Source: a candidate division SR1 bacterium (GTDB taxonomy: Bacteria > Patescibacteriota > JACMRA01). Taken from it: DNA of 40,464 nt. The position numbers and the translations under genes were made by a program. Each line of letters begins with the position of its first letter. Within the stretch, counting starts at the first letter, position 1. The stretch lies in assembly GCA_014377045.1 (NCBI GenBank), contig JACMQI010000023.1:1-40464 (forward strand), read 5' to 3'. The notes under the pieces are model-generated. The model saw only the letters and a list, made by a program, of their open reading frames with translations. It was not told where the DNA came from and ran no database searches. Shown here in pieces: positions 9,728 to 17,065 of the stretch.

Positions 9728-9733
9728 ATGACT

Positions 9734-10483
9734 ATGAAACCCCAGTTTTTTATTACACACTTATACCCAGATGAGATGTCTATTTATGGTGATATGGGAA
9801 ATATCATTGCCATGAGGTTTCGGCTCGAAAAATATGGATTTGAGGTTATTTATCAAATTGTAGGACAAGGGCAAGATTTGCCTGAGACCACGGATTGGTA
9901 CTTCATGGGTGGCGGACAAGACAAAGAACAAGAGGTGATTTATCAAGACTTATTAAAAAAGAAAAAAAAGCTAAGTAAAGATATAGAAAATGGTGTAGGG
10001 CTATTAGCTATTTGTGGTGGTTATCAGTTACTTGGTAAGCAATTTATAACAGGAAATGGCGTTGATGTTGAAGGTCTTGGTATATTTAATGTCATAACAA
10101 AAGCCTCAGGAAAAAATGTAAAACAAAGATGTATTGGTAATGTGGTTGAAGAGTGTATGATCGACGAGCTAAAGGGTCAGGTGCTTGTAGGTTTTGAAAA
10201 TCACGGGGGTCAAACAGAGGCAGGCTTAGCTGGCAGCTTCAAGCCACTTGGTAGAGTTATAGCGGGTTTTGGTAACACATATGACAGTGGTTTTGAGGGC
10301 TGTGTTTACAAAAATGCCATAGGTACCTATCTTCATGGATCATGCTTACCGAAGAATCCACAGTTGACAGATTGGTTTATTCACAAAGCTATAGAAAAGC
10401 AAAAACTAGTGATTGATTTACCTAAAATTGACGATATGATCGGTATTAAAGTAAGAGAATGTTTATTGCAGAGGTTTGGATAA
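9734..10483 (+). CDS. gatD: Lipid II isoglutaminyl synthase, glutaminase subunit GatD
   Basis: A class I glutamine amidotransferase of the CobB/CobQ-like GatD family. It hydrolyses glutamine and passes ammonia to MurT, which amidates the D-Glu of the peptidoglycan stem. The 249 residues match the S. aureus protein closely: YGDMGNIIAMR near the N-terminus, ICGGYQLLG with the nucleophile Cys near residue 93, VGFENHGGQT, and GTYLHG with the catalytic His near 199. ATG at 9728 is also in frame, but it abuts the -10 box; 9734 fits a leaderless start. The usual partner murT is not adjacent and not in this window. Confidence 0.93.
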   Translation: MKPQFFITHLYPDEMSIYGDMGNIIAMRFRLEKYGFEVIYQIVGQGQDLPETTDWYFMGGGQDKEQEVIYQDLLKKKKKLSKDIENGVGLLAICGGYQLLGKQFITGNGVDVEGLGIFNVITKASGKNVKQRCIGNVVEECMIDELKGQVLVGFENHGGQTEAGLAGSFKPLGRVIAGFGNTYDSGFEGCVYKNAIGTYLHGSCLPKNPQLTDWFIHKAIEKQKLVIDLPKIDDMIGIKVRECLLQRFG

Positions 10484-10501
10484 ATCAATAGGAATTTATT
10501 C

Positions 10502-10531
10502 TTGCCAAAAAACTATATTTCTGTTTATCTA
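10502..10531 (+). promoter_or_regulatory. Promoter of dus and the YraN-family gene
   Basis: TTGCCA (10502-10507), 18-base spacer, TATCTA (10526-10531). The predicted start at about 10538 coincides with the ATG at 10539, so the mRNA would be leaderless. Confidence 0.5.
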
Positions 10532-10538
10532 AATTCTA

Positions 10539-11633
10539 ATGAATAATTTTTGGGATACTTTGCCCGCTGGGTTTCTTGCCCTTGCTCCTATGGAGGATGT
10601 TACTGATACTGTATTTAGACGGATTGTAGCTTCTTGTGGTCAAAGAGATATTATTTTAGAAGATCAAAGAGGTAAAAAAGCTGGCCAACCCGATGTTTAT
10701 TTTACTGAATTTACTAACTGTGACGGAATTATGAGTATAGGTCAGAGTCGAGTAATTCATAGGCTTAAATATATTGAAAGTGAGCGACCACTTGTGGCAC
10801 AAGTATGGGGTAAAACTCCAGAAAATTATTTCCAAACTGCCAAACTAATTACAGATCTTGGTTTTGATGGAATAGACATAAATATGGGTTGCCCTGAGCG
10901 TAATGTTATTAAGCAAGGTGCTTGTAGTGCGCTTATTAAAAATCAACCCCTTGCTAAAAAGATTGTTGAGGCTGTAAAAGCTGGGGTAGGAGGTAAAATA
11001 CCTGTTAGTATCAAAACTCGCATTGGTTTTAATGAGCTGGATACTGAAAACTGGACTAGTTTTCTTCTTGGCCAAGATATTCAAGCTCTTACACTACATG
11101 GCCGTACAGTAAAAGAGTTATCTGAAGCACCGGTACACTGGGACGAAATTGCAAAAGTAGTCCGCTACCGTAATGATAAAAAGATAGCTACCAAAATTAT
11201 TGGAAACGGAGATATTTTGAGCTGGTCCCAAGCTGATGAAAAAATACAAAATATTGGACTGGATGGTGTGATGATAGGTAGGGGGGTATTTAAAAATCCG
11301 TATATTTTTAATCGATCTGTATTACAAGATGAAAAAGGAAACTTATATCGAAATGGTATATTAATCGAACCAAGAGAAAAATTAACTTTATTATACGAAC
11401 ATACAAAGTTATGGTGTGAAACTTGGAAAGTTGTAGAAGGTGATGGGTTTTATAGGAATAATAAAACTGAATTTCGATACCAGAAGAATATAGCTACACT
11501 CAAAAAGTTTTATAAAATTTATTGTAGTGGATTCGCTGGGGCGGTCGAGCTACGAATAAAGCTTATGGAAACAGAAGATATCAAAGACGTTATAAAAGTA
11601 TTAAATGAATCTGGTCATGTTACTATTATATGA
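10539..11633 (+). CDS. dus: tRNA-dihydrouridine synthase
   Basis: An FMN enzyme that reduces uridines in the tRNA D-loop with NADPH. The 364-residue protein has the family landmarks in order: APMEDVTDTVFRR at the start, QVWGKTPENY, the catalytic-Cys segment INMGCPERNV (near residue 116), KTRIGF, the phosphate-binding region LTLHGRTVKE, and GNGDI...GVMIGRGVF. About 40 residues longer than many Dus proteins because of its C-terminal helical domain. The DusA/B/C subclass cannot be decided by eye. Its TGA stop overlaps the ATG of the next gene by 4 bases, so the two are translationally coupled. Confidence 0.93.
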   Translation: MNNFWDTLPAGFLALAPMEDVTDTVFRRIVASCGQRDIILEDQRGKKAGQPDVYFTEFTNCDGIMSIGQSRVIHRLKYIESERPLVAQVWGKTPENYFQTAKLITDLGFDGIDINMGCPERNVIKQGACSALIKNQPLAKKIVEAVKAGVGGKIPVSIKTRIGFNELDTENWTSFLLGQDIQALTLHGRTVKELSEAPVHWDEIAKVVRYRNDKKIATKIIGNGDILSWSQADEKIQNIGLDGVMIGRGVFKNPYIFNRSVLQDEKGNLYRNGILIEPREKLTLLYEHTKLWCETWKVVEGDGFYRNNKTEFRYQKNIATLKKFYKIYCSGFAGAVELRIKLMETEDIKDVIKVLNESGHVTII

Positions 11634-12004
11634 ATATAAGTAATATAATTGGGAAAGAAGGTGAAGGGCTAGTAAAACAATGGTATCTCATTAATGGATA
11701 CAAATTTGTCGTTGCTAATTTTCAATACTTTCGTAGTGGGATACGCGGACAAAATGGTGAAATAGATCTCATATTCATCAAGCAAAATAAAGTATACTTA
11801 ATAGAAGTTAAGTCTCGTAAGTCACAAGGATTAGGATCTCCACTTGATACGATAAATAAGAGTAAAATGGTATTTTTGTATAAAACCTATCAACATTTTT
11901 TGTTTAAATACCCACAATATCAAAAGCTTTTTGTACAGTTTGATGCCGCTGTGGTTATAGACGGTAAAATTAGTATTCTACCTAACGCTTATCATTATTT
12001 TTAA
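11630..12004 (+). CDS. UPF0102/YraN-family endonuclease-like protein
   Basis: A 124-residue protein with the restriction-endonuclease-like core of the UPF0102 family: an N-terminal KEGEGLVKQWY helix, then GQNGEIDLIF and VYLIEVKSRK, which supply the E...D...ExK metal-site residues. The biochemical role of the family is not settled; a link to DNA processing or repair is usual. It starts inside the dus stop codon (ATGA overlap, 11630-11633), sharing that transcript. It ends 36 bases before the tRNA-Trp gene, which lies on the opposite strand. Confidence 0.88.
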   Translation: MNISNIIGKEGEGLVKQWYLINGYKFVVANFQYFRSGIRGQNGEIDLIFIKQNKVYLIEVKSRKSQGLGSPLDTINKSKMVFLYKTYQHFLFKYPQYQKLFVQFDAAVVIDGKISILPNAYHYF

Positions 12005-12009
12005 AATAC

Positions 12010-12030
12010 AAAAAAAGCTTTCAGTGAAGC
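12010..12030 (-). terminator. Rho-independent terminator after tRNA-Trp
   Basis: On the minus strand GCTTC and GAAAGC form a 5-bp stem with a bulged A and a 3-base loop, followed by seven T (12010-12016). It lies 9 bases past the encoded CCA of tRNA-Trp. Confidence 0.6.
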
Positions 12031-12039
12031 AAAATATTT

Positions 12040-12113
12040 TGGCAGGGATAGTAGGAATCGGACCTACACCAGAGGTTTTGGAGACCCATGTACTACCACT
12101 ATACTATATCCCT
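12040..12113 (-). tRNA. tRNA-Trp (anticodon CCA)
   Basis: The acceptor stem AGGGATA/TATCCCT pairs perfectly; the anticodon loop is CTCCAAA, giving CCA. The 3' CCA is encoded. The A1-U72 pair with discriminator G73 is the bacterial tRNA-Trp identity. The T-loop reads TCCGATT, with C at position 55 where U (pseudouridine) is nearly universal. It follows murG by 26 bases on the same strand and may share its transcript. Confidence 0.93.
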
Positions 12114-12139
12114 ATTTAGCCAATCTGGTTGAAAGTTAG

Positions 12140-13249
12140 CTATTTGTCAAGAATATTTCGAATATCACTAATATAATTAGTCATACTATTTTTAAAATCT
12201 TCAGGCTTTGGGTATACTTTTTGTTCAAAACAAGTTGGATATTTTAGCAGTATTGTTTGTAGCCAATCGGTAGTATTTCTTTGATCTAGTATTTCAAAAT
12301 AATCTTTGACTTGATTGGCATTATTCTCTTGATGAGAGTTTGGAATAGGTACCAAAAAAGCGTTTTTGCTAAGGTATAAAAGTTCACTAATAGAGCTCAT
12401 TCCAGCCCTGCAAAGTACGAGATTAGATTTTTGGATTAAATACGGCATTTCATCATATACTGATGGTAGGCTCAAATATGCAGCTGAATTAACACTTTTA
12501 GGTTTGGTATTTTGTAAATTTCCTGTTAAGTGTATGATAGAAAAATTTCTAAGTAAGCTCTCTTCGTTTTCCCATACCCATTTATTGATAGCTTCTGCGC
12601 CACTTCCACCACCAAAGATCAATAACGTTTTTTGATTTTTATTTTTCTCGAAAAAATTTGCAAATTTATTGTCTATAGTCGCAGTTGAAGCCGTGTCAAA
12701 TTTATTACTATCAATAGGATTATAAATAATTTTTGCTTTTCCAAATAGTGGATCATTTTTTGTAAATTGAAATACACAGGTAAGATAATTAGCAAATTTA
12801 GATGTTATTTTGTTAGTGAGTCCTATATCTGGATCTTGCTGGTGGATTATAATCTTTACGCTAGTGGATTTGGTAACATTAGTTATTTTGGCTGCATAAA
12901 TAGCAGGAACAGCAGTAAACCCACCTGCAGATAAAATGCCTTTTGGTCTAAATCTTATGATAAAAAAAATCATTTTTATGATGTTCAAAAATAAGAGAAT
13001 TATCGAGAATATCAAATTAATATAACTTGCTAGTTTACTTAAAAATGAGCGATTTTTGAAAGAGTGATAACGGGATTTGGCTTCAAACAGATAAATAAAT
13101 AATATATTGTGATCTTTTGCATATTTTTCCTCAAAAGAGTTTTTTATTCCTAAAATAATTGGAGTATAATCTAATAGGCTTTGCGATGTCGCAATCAAAG
13201 GAATAATTGGTCCACCTGTTCTGCCACCAGCGAGAAAAATATAGTTCAT
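12140..13249 (-). CDS. murG: MurG-like GT28 glycosyltransferase
   Basis: Probably the N-acetylglucosaminyltransferase that converts lipid I to lipid II on the inner face of the membrane. The 369 residues cover both GT-B domains: an N-terminal glycine loop, a hydrophobic membrane-contacting stretch (about 75-100), SAGGFTAVPAIYAA, HQQDPDIGLTNKIT (MurG HEQN...GLTNK), then GGGSGAEAIN, CRAGMSSISEL and NSHQENNANQV in the UDP-GlcNAc-binding half. The glycine loop is odd: GGRTGGPIIP replaces the usual GGTGGHxxP, so the conserved His is Pro. The HEQN Glu is Gln. Either the lineage uses a variant active site or this is a related GT28 enzyme; gene symbol given with that caution. Confidence 0.82.
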   Translation of the reverse strand: MNYIFLAGGRTGGPIIPLIATSQSLLDYTPIILGIKNSFEEKYAKDHNILFIYLFEAKSRYHSFKNRSFLSKLASYINLIFSIILLFLNIIKMIFFIIRFRPKGILSAGGFTAVPAIYAAKITNVTKSTSVKIIIHQQDPDIGLTNKITSKFANYLTCVFQFTKNDPLFGKAKIIYNPIDSNKFDTASTATIDNKFANFFEKNKNQKTLLIFGGGSGAEAINKWVWENEESLLRNFSIIHLTGNLQNTKPKSVNSAAYLSLPSVYDEMPYLIQKSNLVLCRAGMSSISELLYLSKNAFLVPIPNSHQENNANQVKDYFEILDQRNTTDWLQTILLKYPTCFEQKVYPKPEDFKNSMTNYISDIRNILDK

Positions 13250-13272
13250 ATACTAAAATAGTAAATAATGTT

Positions 13273-13301
13273 TTGACATCTTTGTCTAATTTTTTTATAA
13301 T
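13273..13301 (+). promoter_or_regulatory. Consensus sigma70 promoter
   Basis: TTGACA (13273-13278), exactly 17 bases, TATAAT (13296-13301): a perfect consensus. The predicted start near 13308 gives a leader of about 13 bases before the ATG at 13321. Confidence 0.85.
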
Positions 13302-13320
13302 TTTACCAAATAGATAAATT

Positions 13321-13890
13321 ATGAATGTTAAAACCCGATTATTTAGTTTGATTCTACTCGCAATATTGATTATACCAGTATTTTTTAATCCACCTAAGTC
13401 AGGTAAAGTACTGGGTATAAGTGAAAAGATTGAGTCCGAACCAGAAACAAAAGCTACAACAACAAATTACGATACTGGTTCAGTTTTTAATTCTACAAAT
13501 ACCAATGAGCAAAAAGCTTCTAATACAATAGATGCGGATGCAAAGCAATCTCAAATATCTGCTGAGCCATCTCAAGTTCCTGAATATAAGCTAAAAGACA
13601 TAAGTAGCGGTATACGTGACAAAAAGAAAAAGGCAAACACTCCCGCTAAAGAATCACAAGGCAAAGTAGTTTGGGATGCCAATTCTACAAATTCTGTTAC
13701 CAGTGATAAATTTGGGCTTGGAAGTGGTATTAAAGTAAAATATGGAAATAAAGAAACAAATATTGTAGTTGCTAATACCCGTATTCTAGCACCAGATGTA
13801 CTATTAGTCGTAGACTCTAAAACTTTTATGCAGCTTGGTGGAGATCTTGAAAAACAAGCAAATATTGATGTAATTATAAGTGTAGATTAA
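13321..13890 (+). CDS. Exported protein with a possible RlpA-like double-psi barrel domain
   Basis: A 189-residue exported protein. A hydrophobic N-terminal segment (about 6-23) acts as a signal or anchor. Residues about 35-110 are a low-complexity polar linker rich in Ser, Thr, Lys and Gln. The last 75 residues resemble a double-psi beta-barrel of the RlpA type (FGLGSGIKVKYGNKE, then VVANTR, then VVDSKTFMQLGG). In RlpA-type lytic transglycosylases the second block contains a catalytic Asp (DRGP); here Thr-Arg occupies that place, so peptidoglycan binding rather than cleavage is likelier. The family call is by eye. It is the first gene of a two-gene operon under the best promoter in the window. 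Confidence 0.65.
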   Translation: MNVKTRLFSLILLAILIIPVFFNPPKSGKVLGISEKIESEPETKATTTNYDTGSVFNSTNTNEQKASNTIDADAKQSQISAEPSQVPEYKLKDISSGIRDKKKKANTPAKESQGKVVWDANSTNSVTSDKFGLGSGIKVKYGNKETNIVVANTRILAPDVLLVVDSKTFMQLGGDLEKQANIDVIISVD

Positions 13891-13904
13891 CCTATTATAA
13901 ATAT

Positions 13905-14408
13905 ATGGAAGATAAAATAACCGCAAAACAAGAATTTAGCAAACTTACTATTGTACTTTTGTTCATTATAATATTTATATTACTAGCGGGAACTTTTGCA
14001 ACCATATATTTTACCTCAAGTCAAACAAAGCAATATGACAAGTTAGTTGTAGACTTAAAAACTGAAATTTCAAATCAAAAAAATGAAAAAAATACAATAA
14101 GGTCGATATGGTTGGATCAAGTAAATGAAAGTGATAAGCTTGTAACAAGTCAAGAGAATGTAATAAATCAACTAAAAAATTACAATTTAGAATTAGCTAA
14201 CACTTTTAAATTTGTAGATAAAAAACCACAAATCTTACCAACAGCAAATGAAGAAAGATTAAAAAGGATTTCTGACCAATTAAATCTAGAGATTAAAAAT
14301 TTGCAAGATACTGCTACAGAAAATAAAAAAATAAAAAATAAAAATAAATCTATTATCGATAATATGTATTTAAATAATGGTGAATTACAATCTAATACCA
14401 CTAAATAG
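13905..14408 (+). CDS. Hypothetical single-TM coiled-coil protein
   Basis: A 167-residue protein that I do not recognise. One strong membrane segment (about 16-36) follows a short charged N-terminus. The remainder is Lys/Asn/Glu/Gln-rich, with predicted coiled-coil stretches at about 45-100 and 115-150. It begins 14 bases after the RlpA-like gene and is probably in its operon, which hints at a cell-wall or division-associated role. The ATG at 13905 is the first start after the upstream stop; there is no strong Shine-Dalgarno. Confidence 0.65.
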   Translation: MEDKITAKQEFSKLTIVLLFIIIFILLAGTFATIYFTSSQTKQYDKLVVDLKTEISNQKNEKNTIRSIWLDQVNESDKLVTSQENVINQLKNYNLELANTFKFVDKKPQILPTANEERLKRISDQLNLEIKNLQDTATENKKIKNKNKSIIDNMYLNNGELQSNTTK

Positions 14409-14461
14409 AGAGATATAGGACATACTTTCGTTTATAAATATTTAAAGATATGTTTTATAAC

Positions 14462-14490
14462 TTGACAAAAAGAAATAAAACATTTTATAT
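14462..14490 (+). promoter_or_regulatory. Promoter of the 5S rRNA gene
   Basis: TTGACA (14462-14467) with TTATAT after 17 bases (14485-14490), inside an extended TA-rich -10 region that also contains TATAAT at 14490-14495. With the 17-base spacing the start falls at about 14497, the first base of helix I. Confidence 0.6.
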
Positions 14491-14496
14491 ATAATA

Positions 14497-14612
14497 GCTG
14501 GTTTTTCAAGGGCTATGGTAAAACAATTCTTCTCGTCAGAACAGAATATTGAAACGTAGTTCCGCTGATGATACTGGAATGCAGATTCCGGGGAAAGTAG
14601 GCCAAGGCCGGC
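14497..14612 (+). rRNA. rrf: 5S ribosomal RNA, solitary gene
   Basis: The central segment GAACAGAATATTGAAACG matches the conserved 5S loop B/C block (GAACTCAGAAGTGAAACG), and CGCTGATGATACTGG matches CGCCGATGGTAGTG. GGGAAAGTAGG matches the GCGAGAGTAGG block of the 3' half. The ends GCTGGTTTT (14497-14505) and AAGGCCGGC (14604-14612) pair as helix I with several G-U pairs. Length about 116. No 16S or 23S gene is nearby; it has its own promoter and terminator. Confidence 0.85.
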
Positions 14613-14624
14613 AATCAGAGAATT

Positions 14625-14645
14625 CTCCCTAAAGGGGAGTTTTTT
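14625..14645 (+). terminator. Rho-independent terminator of 5S rRNA
   Basis: CTCCC (14625-14629) pairs with GGGAG (14635-14639) around a 5-base loop, followed by six T. It lies 12 bases past the mature 5S 3' end. Confidence 0.85.
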
Positions 14646-14654
14646 GTTGTCCAA

Positions 14655-14915
14655 AAATCAAACTATAAAATAAATACAAATTAAAATCGATCTAAAATTT
14701 AGTGTGAGAAAAAGTTATAACTCGCTACACTTTCATAGTAATGGATAGTCTAATCAGCCTAGTGATTAGAAAAGTGTCACTTTATTAATTAATTATAATT
14801 ATTAAGTTGTTTTAACCCTGTTTTAATAGATTTTTCGGTGCATACTACGAATCAATGAGGTTAAAACTCTAATTGTAATTTTGACAAGTATGTCATACTA
14901 GCTTGGATAACTAGT
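14655..14915. other. Gene-free spacer with several inverted repeats
   Basis: No protein gene is visible. Three stem-forming segments are present: ACACTTTC (14727-14734) with GAAAAGTGT (14769-14777), enclosing CTAATCA/TGATTAG (14750-14756 and 14763-14769); GTTTTAACC (14809-14817) with GGTTAAAAC (14859-14867); and TGACA/TGTCA near 14881-14895. It could be the 3' region of the dsbA-xseB transcript or an unrecognised small RNA; it matches no RNA family I know. Confidence 0.4.
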
Positions 14916-15110
14916 TTAATTCTCACTAACTTCACCTTTTTCAGTGAGTGTAATTATTTTATTTTCCATTTCTTGGAGTTCTTTTTCGATTTCCTTTTTT
15001 AGCTTATAAGCCTCTTCAAGTAAGGGAATGCTTTCACTTAGAGTGACAGTTTTTTGCTCTATTTTTTGTTGTATTTCTTGTAATTTGATTAATTTTTCTT
15101 CTAATGTCAT
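14916..15110 (-). CDS. xseB: Exodeoxyribonuclease VII small subunit
   Basis: A 64-residue, highly charged, almost entirely helical protein matching XseB: LEEKLIKLQEIQQKIE, then TVTLSESIPLLEEAYKL, then a final amphipathic helix. XseB subunits bind the catalytic XseA and form the complex that degrades single-stranded DNA. It starts 5 bases after the DsbA-like gene on the same strand, so the two are co-transcribed. The large subunit xseA is not in the window, although the two are often neighbours. Confidence 0.82.
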   Translation of the reverse strand: MTLEEKLIKLQEIQQKIEQKTVTLSESIPLLEEAYKLKKEIEKELQEMENKIITLTEKGEVSEN

Positions 15111-15115
15111 AGATT

Positions 15116-15853
15116 TTATTTCAATAATTCATCTAATTTACTCTTAATCACACTATTTTCTTGCCCACCTGTCCACCAGTCTGTTACTTTGCCATCCTTT
15201 ATAAGAACACTAGTTGGAGTTCCTACACCTTCACCAACTGGTTTAGTAGTTCCTGAGACACTACTTTTGTCAAAGTAGGAATTTTTTAAATCTTCTTGAT
15301 CAAAATTAATGTAGTTTGCAATTTTTTTACTTGAATTATCTGATTTCCATTTTGGAATGTCTAATCCTATATTTTTTGCATATTTTTCTAGTGAATCTGG
15401 ACCTAAGCTGCTTTGATTTGCAAAAGCTTGTTCACCATATTCAATAAATTTTCCTTGTTCACCGGCAGCTTGAACAGCTATAGCGGCTTGCTTGGCATTA
15501 GTATGAATTTGAGTCAATGGATTGTGTTTATATACAAATTGTATTCGATCTTTGTATTCTTGCTTTATCTGCTTAAAACTTTCATCGTTTCCTTTACAGG
15601 CAGGACATTGAAAATCTACAAAATATACATACTTTACTCTTGAATCTTTATTTCCTATAGAGTAGTTATAATCTCTTATAATTTTTGGATCGTATGTATA
15701 ATTACCTGAACTATTTGAACCACCGTCAACTAGACCGTTAAATAGAGTAAAAATAGAAATAATAATACCAATAACAGATAAAGTTTTTATAATTCCTGGA
15801 AAATAGTGCCAAAGAGTGGCGGTAAAGTGTTCTTCATTATATGTATTAGTCAT
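15116..15853 (-). CDS. Membrane-anchored DsbA-like thiol-disulfide oxidoreductase
   Basis: A 245-residue protein: an N-terminal anchor (about 20-40), a short linker, then a thioredoxin-fold domain of the DsbA/Thioredoxin_4 type facing outside. The active site is CPAC (83-86) in VDFQCPACKG, and the cis-Pro loop is GVGTPTSVL (about 209-217). The family oxidises cysteines of exported proteins. Two very large exported proteins with many paired Cys are encoded at 1-6986, and this enzyme is a reasonable candidate to form their disulfides (inference). No DsbB or VKOR partner is in the window. It forms an operon with xseB; the ATG at 15853 lacks a Shine-Dalgarno. Confidence 0.9.
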   Translation of the reverse strand: MTNTYNEEHFTATLWHYFPGIIKTLSVIGIIISIFTLFNGLVDGGSNSSGNYTYDPKIIRDYNYSIGNKDSRVKYVYFVDFQCPACKGNDESFKQIKQEYKDRIQFVYKHNPLTQIHTNAKQAAIAVQAAGEQGKFIEYGEQAFANQSSLGPDSLEKYAKNIGLDIPKWKSDNSSKKIANYINFDQEDLKNSYFDKSSVSGTTKPVGEGVGTPTSVLIKDGKVTDWWTGGQENSVIKSKLDELLK

Positions 15854-15915
15854 AAGATATAAACATATTGACTTTCACCGTTAATTATGTCAAGCAAACT
15901 GGTTTGCAACATCCA

Positions 15916-15944
15916 TTGACAAAAGCTTTTAGGATAGTTTTCAT
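15916..15944 (+). promoter_or_regulatory. Probable promoter of ruvB
   Basis: TTGACA (15916-15921), 17 bases, then a weak -10 TTTCAT (15939-15944). The predicted start is at about 15951, adjacent to the ATG at 15952, again suggesting a leaderless mRNA. Confidence 0.4.
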
Positions 15945-15951
15945 TTACTAT

Positions 15952-17004
15952 ATGATAATCTCTTCCAAAGACATAGATGAGCAAAAAGCTTCGGAGAAAA
16001 AAGTTTCAAAAGCTATTTCAGACTTAGAGTTGATGGTGGAAAAAGACGAAAATGTAAATTTAAGACCAAACTCACTTACAGGATATATAGGACAAGAAAA
16101 AGTTATACGGCAGTTAAAACTTATCATTGATTCGGCTAAAATCCGTAATACTATGCCAGAACATATTTTATTTTATGGTCAGCCTGGGCTTGGTAAGACA
16201 ACTCTTGCATACCTGGTGAGTAGTGAAATAGGTGCAACTCTTAAAACTATTGCGGCTCCAGCTCTTCAAAAAACTGGGGATATAGTGAGCTTATTAGTAA
16301 ATATGGAAGGTAATTCAGTACTTTTTATTGATGAAATTCACAGACTTAAAGCCCCTCTTGAAGAAACACTTTATACCGCTATGGAGGATGGTAGTATTGA
16401 TATTGTAATGGGCAAAGGAAATGGTTTATCAGTAGGTAAAATAGATCTTAATCCATTTATATTAGTCGGAGCAACAACGCAGCTTGGGAGGATATCAAAG
16501 CCACTTAAAGATAGATTCCCAACTATTTTTCAACTTGAACCATATTCTGAATCAGAGATATTAGCATTGTTTGACCGTAACTTAGATATATTAAAAATTA
16601 AGATGAGTGATGAAGCAAAGATTTTGGTTTGCAGGAGGTGTAGGGGAGTTCCTAGAATTGCCAATAATATAATTAAGCGATTTGTAGATTTACAAACAGT
16701 ACATAATATTAAAGAAATCACATTGAAGCACGCCCAAGATTTTCTTCTGGAACTTGGAATTTACGAGCTAGGTTTAACCAAATCAGACCTGCAGTATTTG
16801 AGATCACTTATGTATTCTAGCCTATCGCTAAAGACCCTTGGAGGAATCTTGATGGAGGACTTAGAAACACTGGAAATAGTCACCGAGCCATACTTAATTC
16901 ACCTTGGTTTTATAGATAAAGGTAGCGAGGGTAGAAGATTGACACCCAAAGGTAGAGAATTTATCGAGAAATTTGATAAAAAGAGGAATGCTGGATTGCT
17001 GTAA
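15952..17004 (+). CDS. ruvB: Holliday junction branch-migration ATPase RuvB
   Basis: A hexameric AAA+ motor that, with RuvA, drives Holliday junction migration. In 350 residues it shows LRPNSLTGYIGQ at the start of the ATPase domain, Walker A GQPGLGKTT (near 75), Walker B LFIDEIHRL (near 125), sensor 1 GATTQLGRISKPLKDRF with the arginine-finger region, and a C-terminal winged helix (TPKGREFIEKF). An in-frame ATG at 15868 would add 28 residues without family support. ruvA and ruvC are not nearby. It converges with lspA. Confidence 0.95.
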   Translation: MIISSKDIDEQKASEKKVSKAISDLELMVEKDENVNLRPNSLTGYIGQEKVIRQLKLIIDSAKIRNTMPEHILFYGQPGLGKTTLAYLVSSEIGATLKTIAAPALQKTGDIVSLLVNMEGNSVLFIDEIHRLKAPLEETLYTAMEDGSIDIVMGKGNGLSVGKIDLNPFILVGATTQLGRISKPLKDRFPTIFQLEPYSESEILALFDRNLDILKIKMSDEAKILVCRRCRGVPRIANNIIKRFVDLQTVHNIKEITLKHAQDFLLELGIYELGLTKSDLQYLRSLMYSSLSLKTLGGILMEDLETLEIVTEPYLIHLGFIDKGSEGRRLTPKGREFIEKFDKKRNAGLL

Positions 17005-17065
17005 TTATTTGTAGGCTACGATAAAAGATAAAATAAAAACTTATAATATAATTTTTTTTGTAATT

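Noticed and set aside
9728-9733. ATG at 9728 as start of gatD
   Set aside because: It directly follows the -10 box and would not be in the transcript; the next ATG at 9734 fits the spacing and the family N-terminus.
14442-14654. A 70-codon minus-strand open frame
   Set aside because: It is antisense to the 5S rRNA gene and its terminator.
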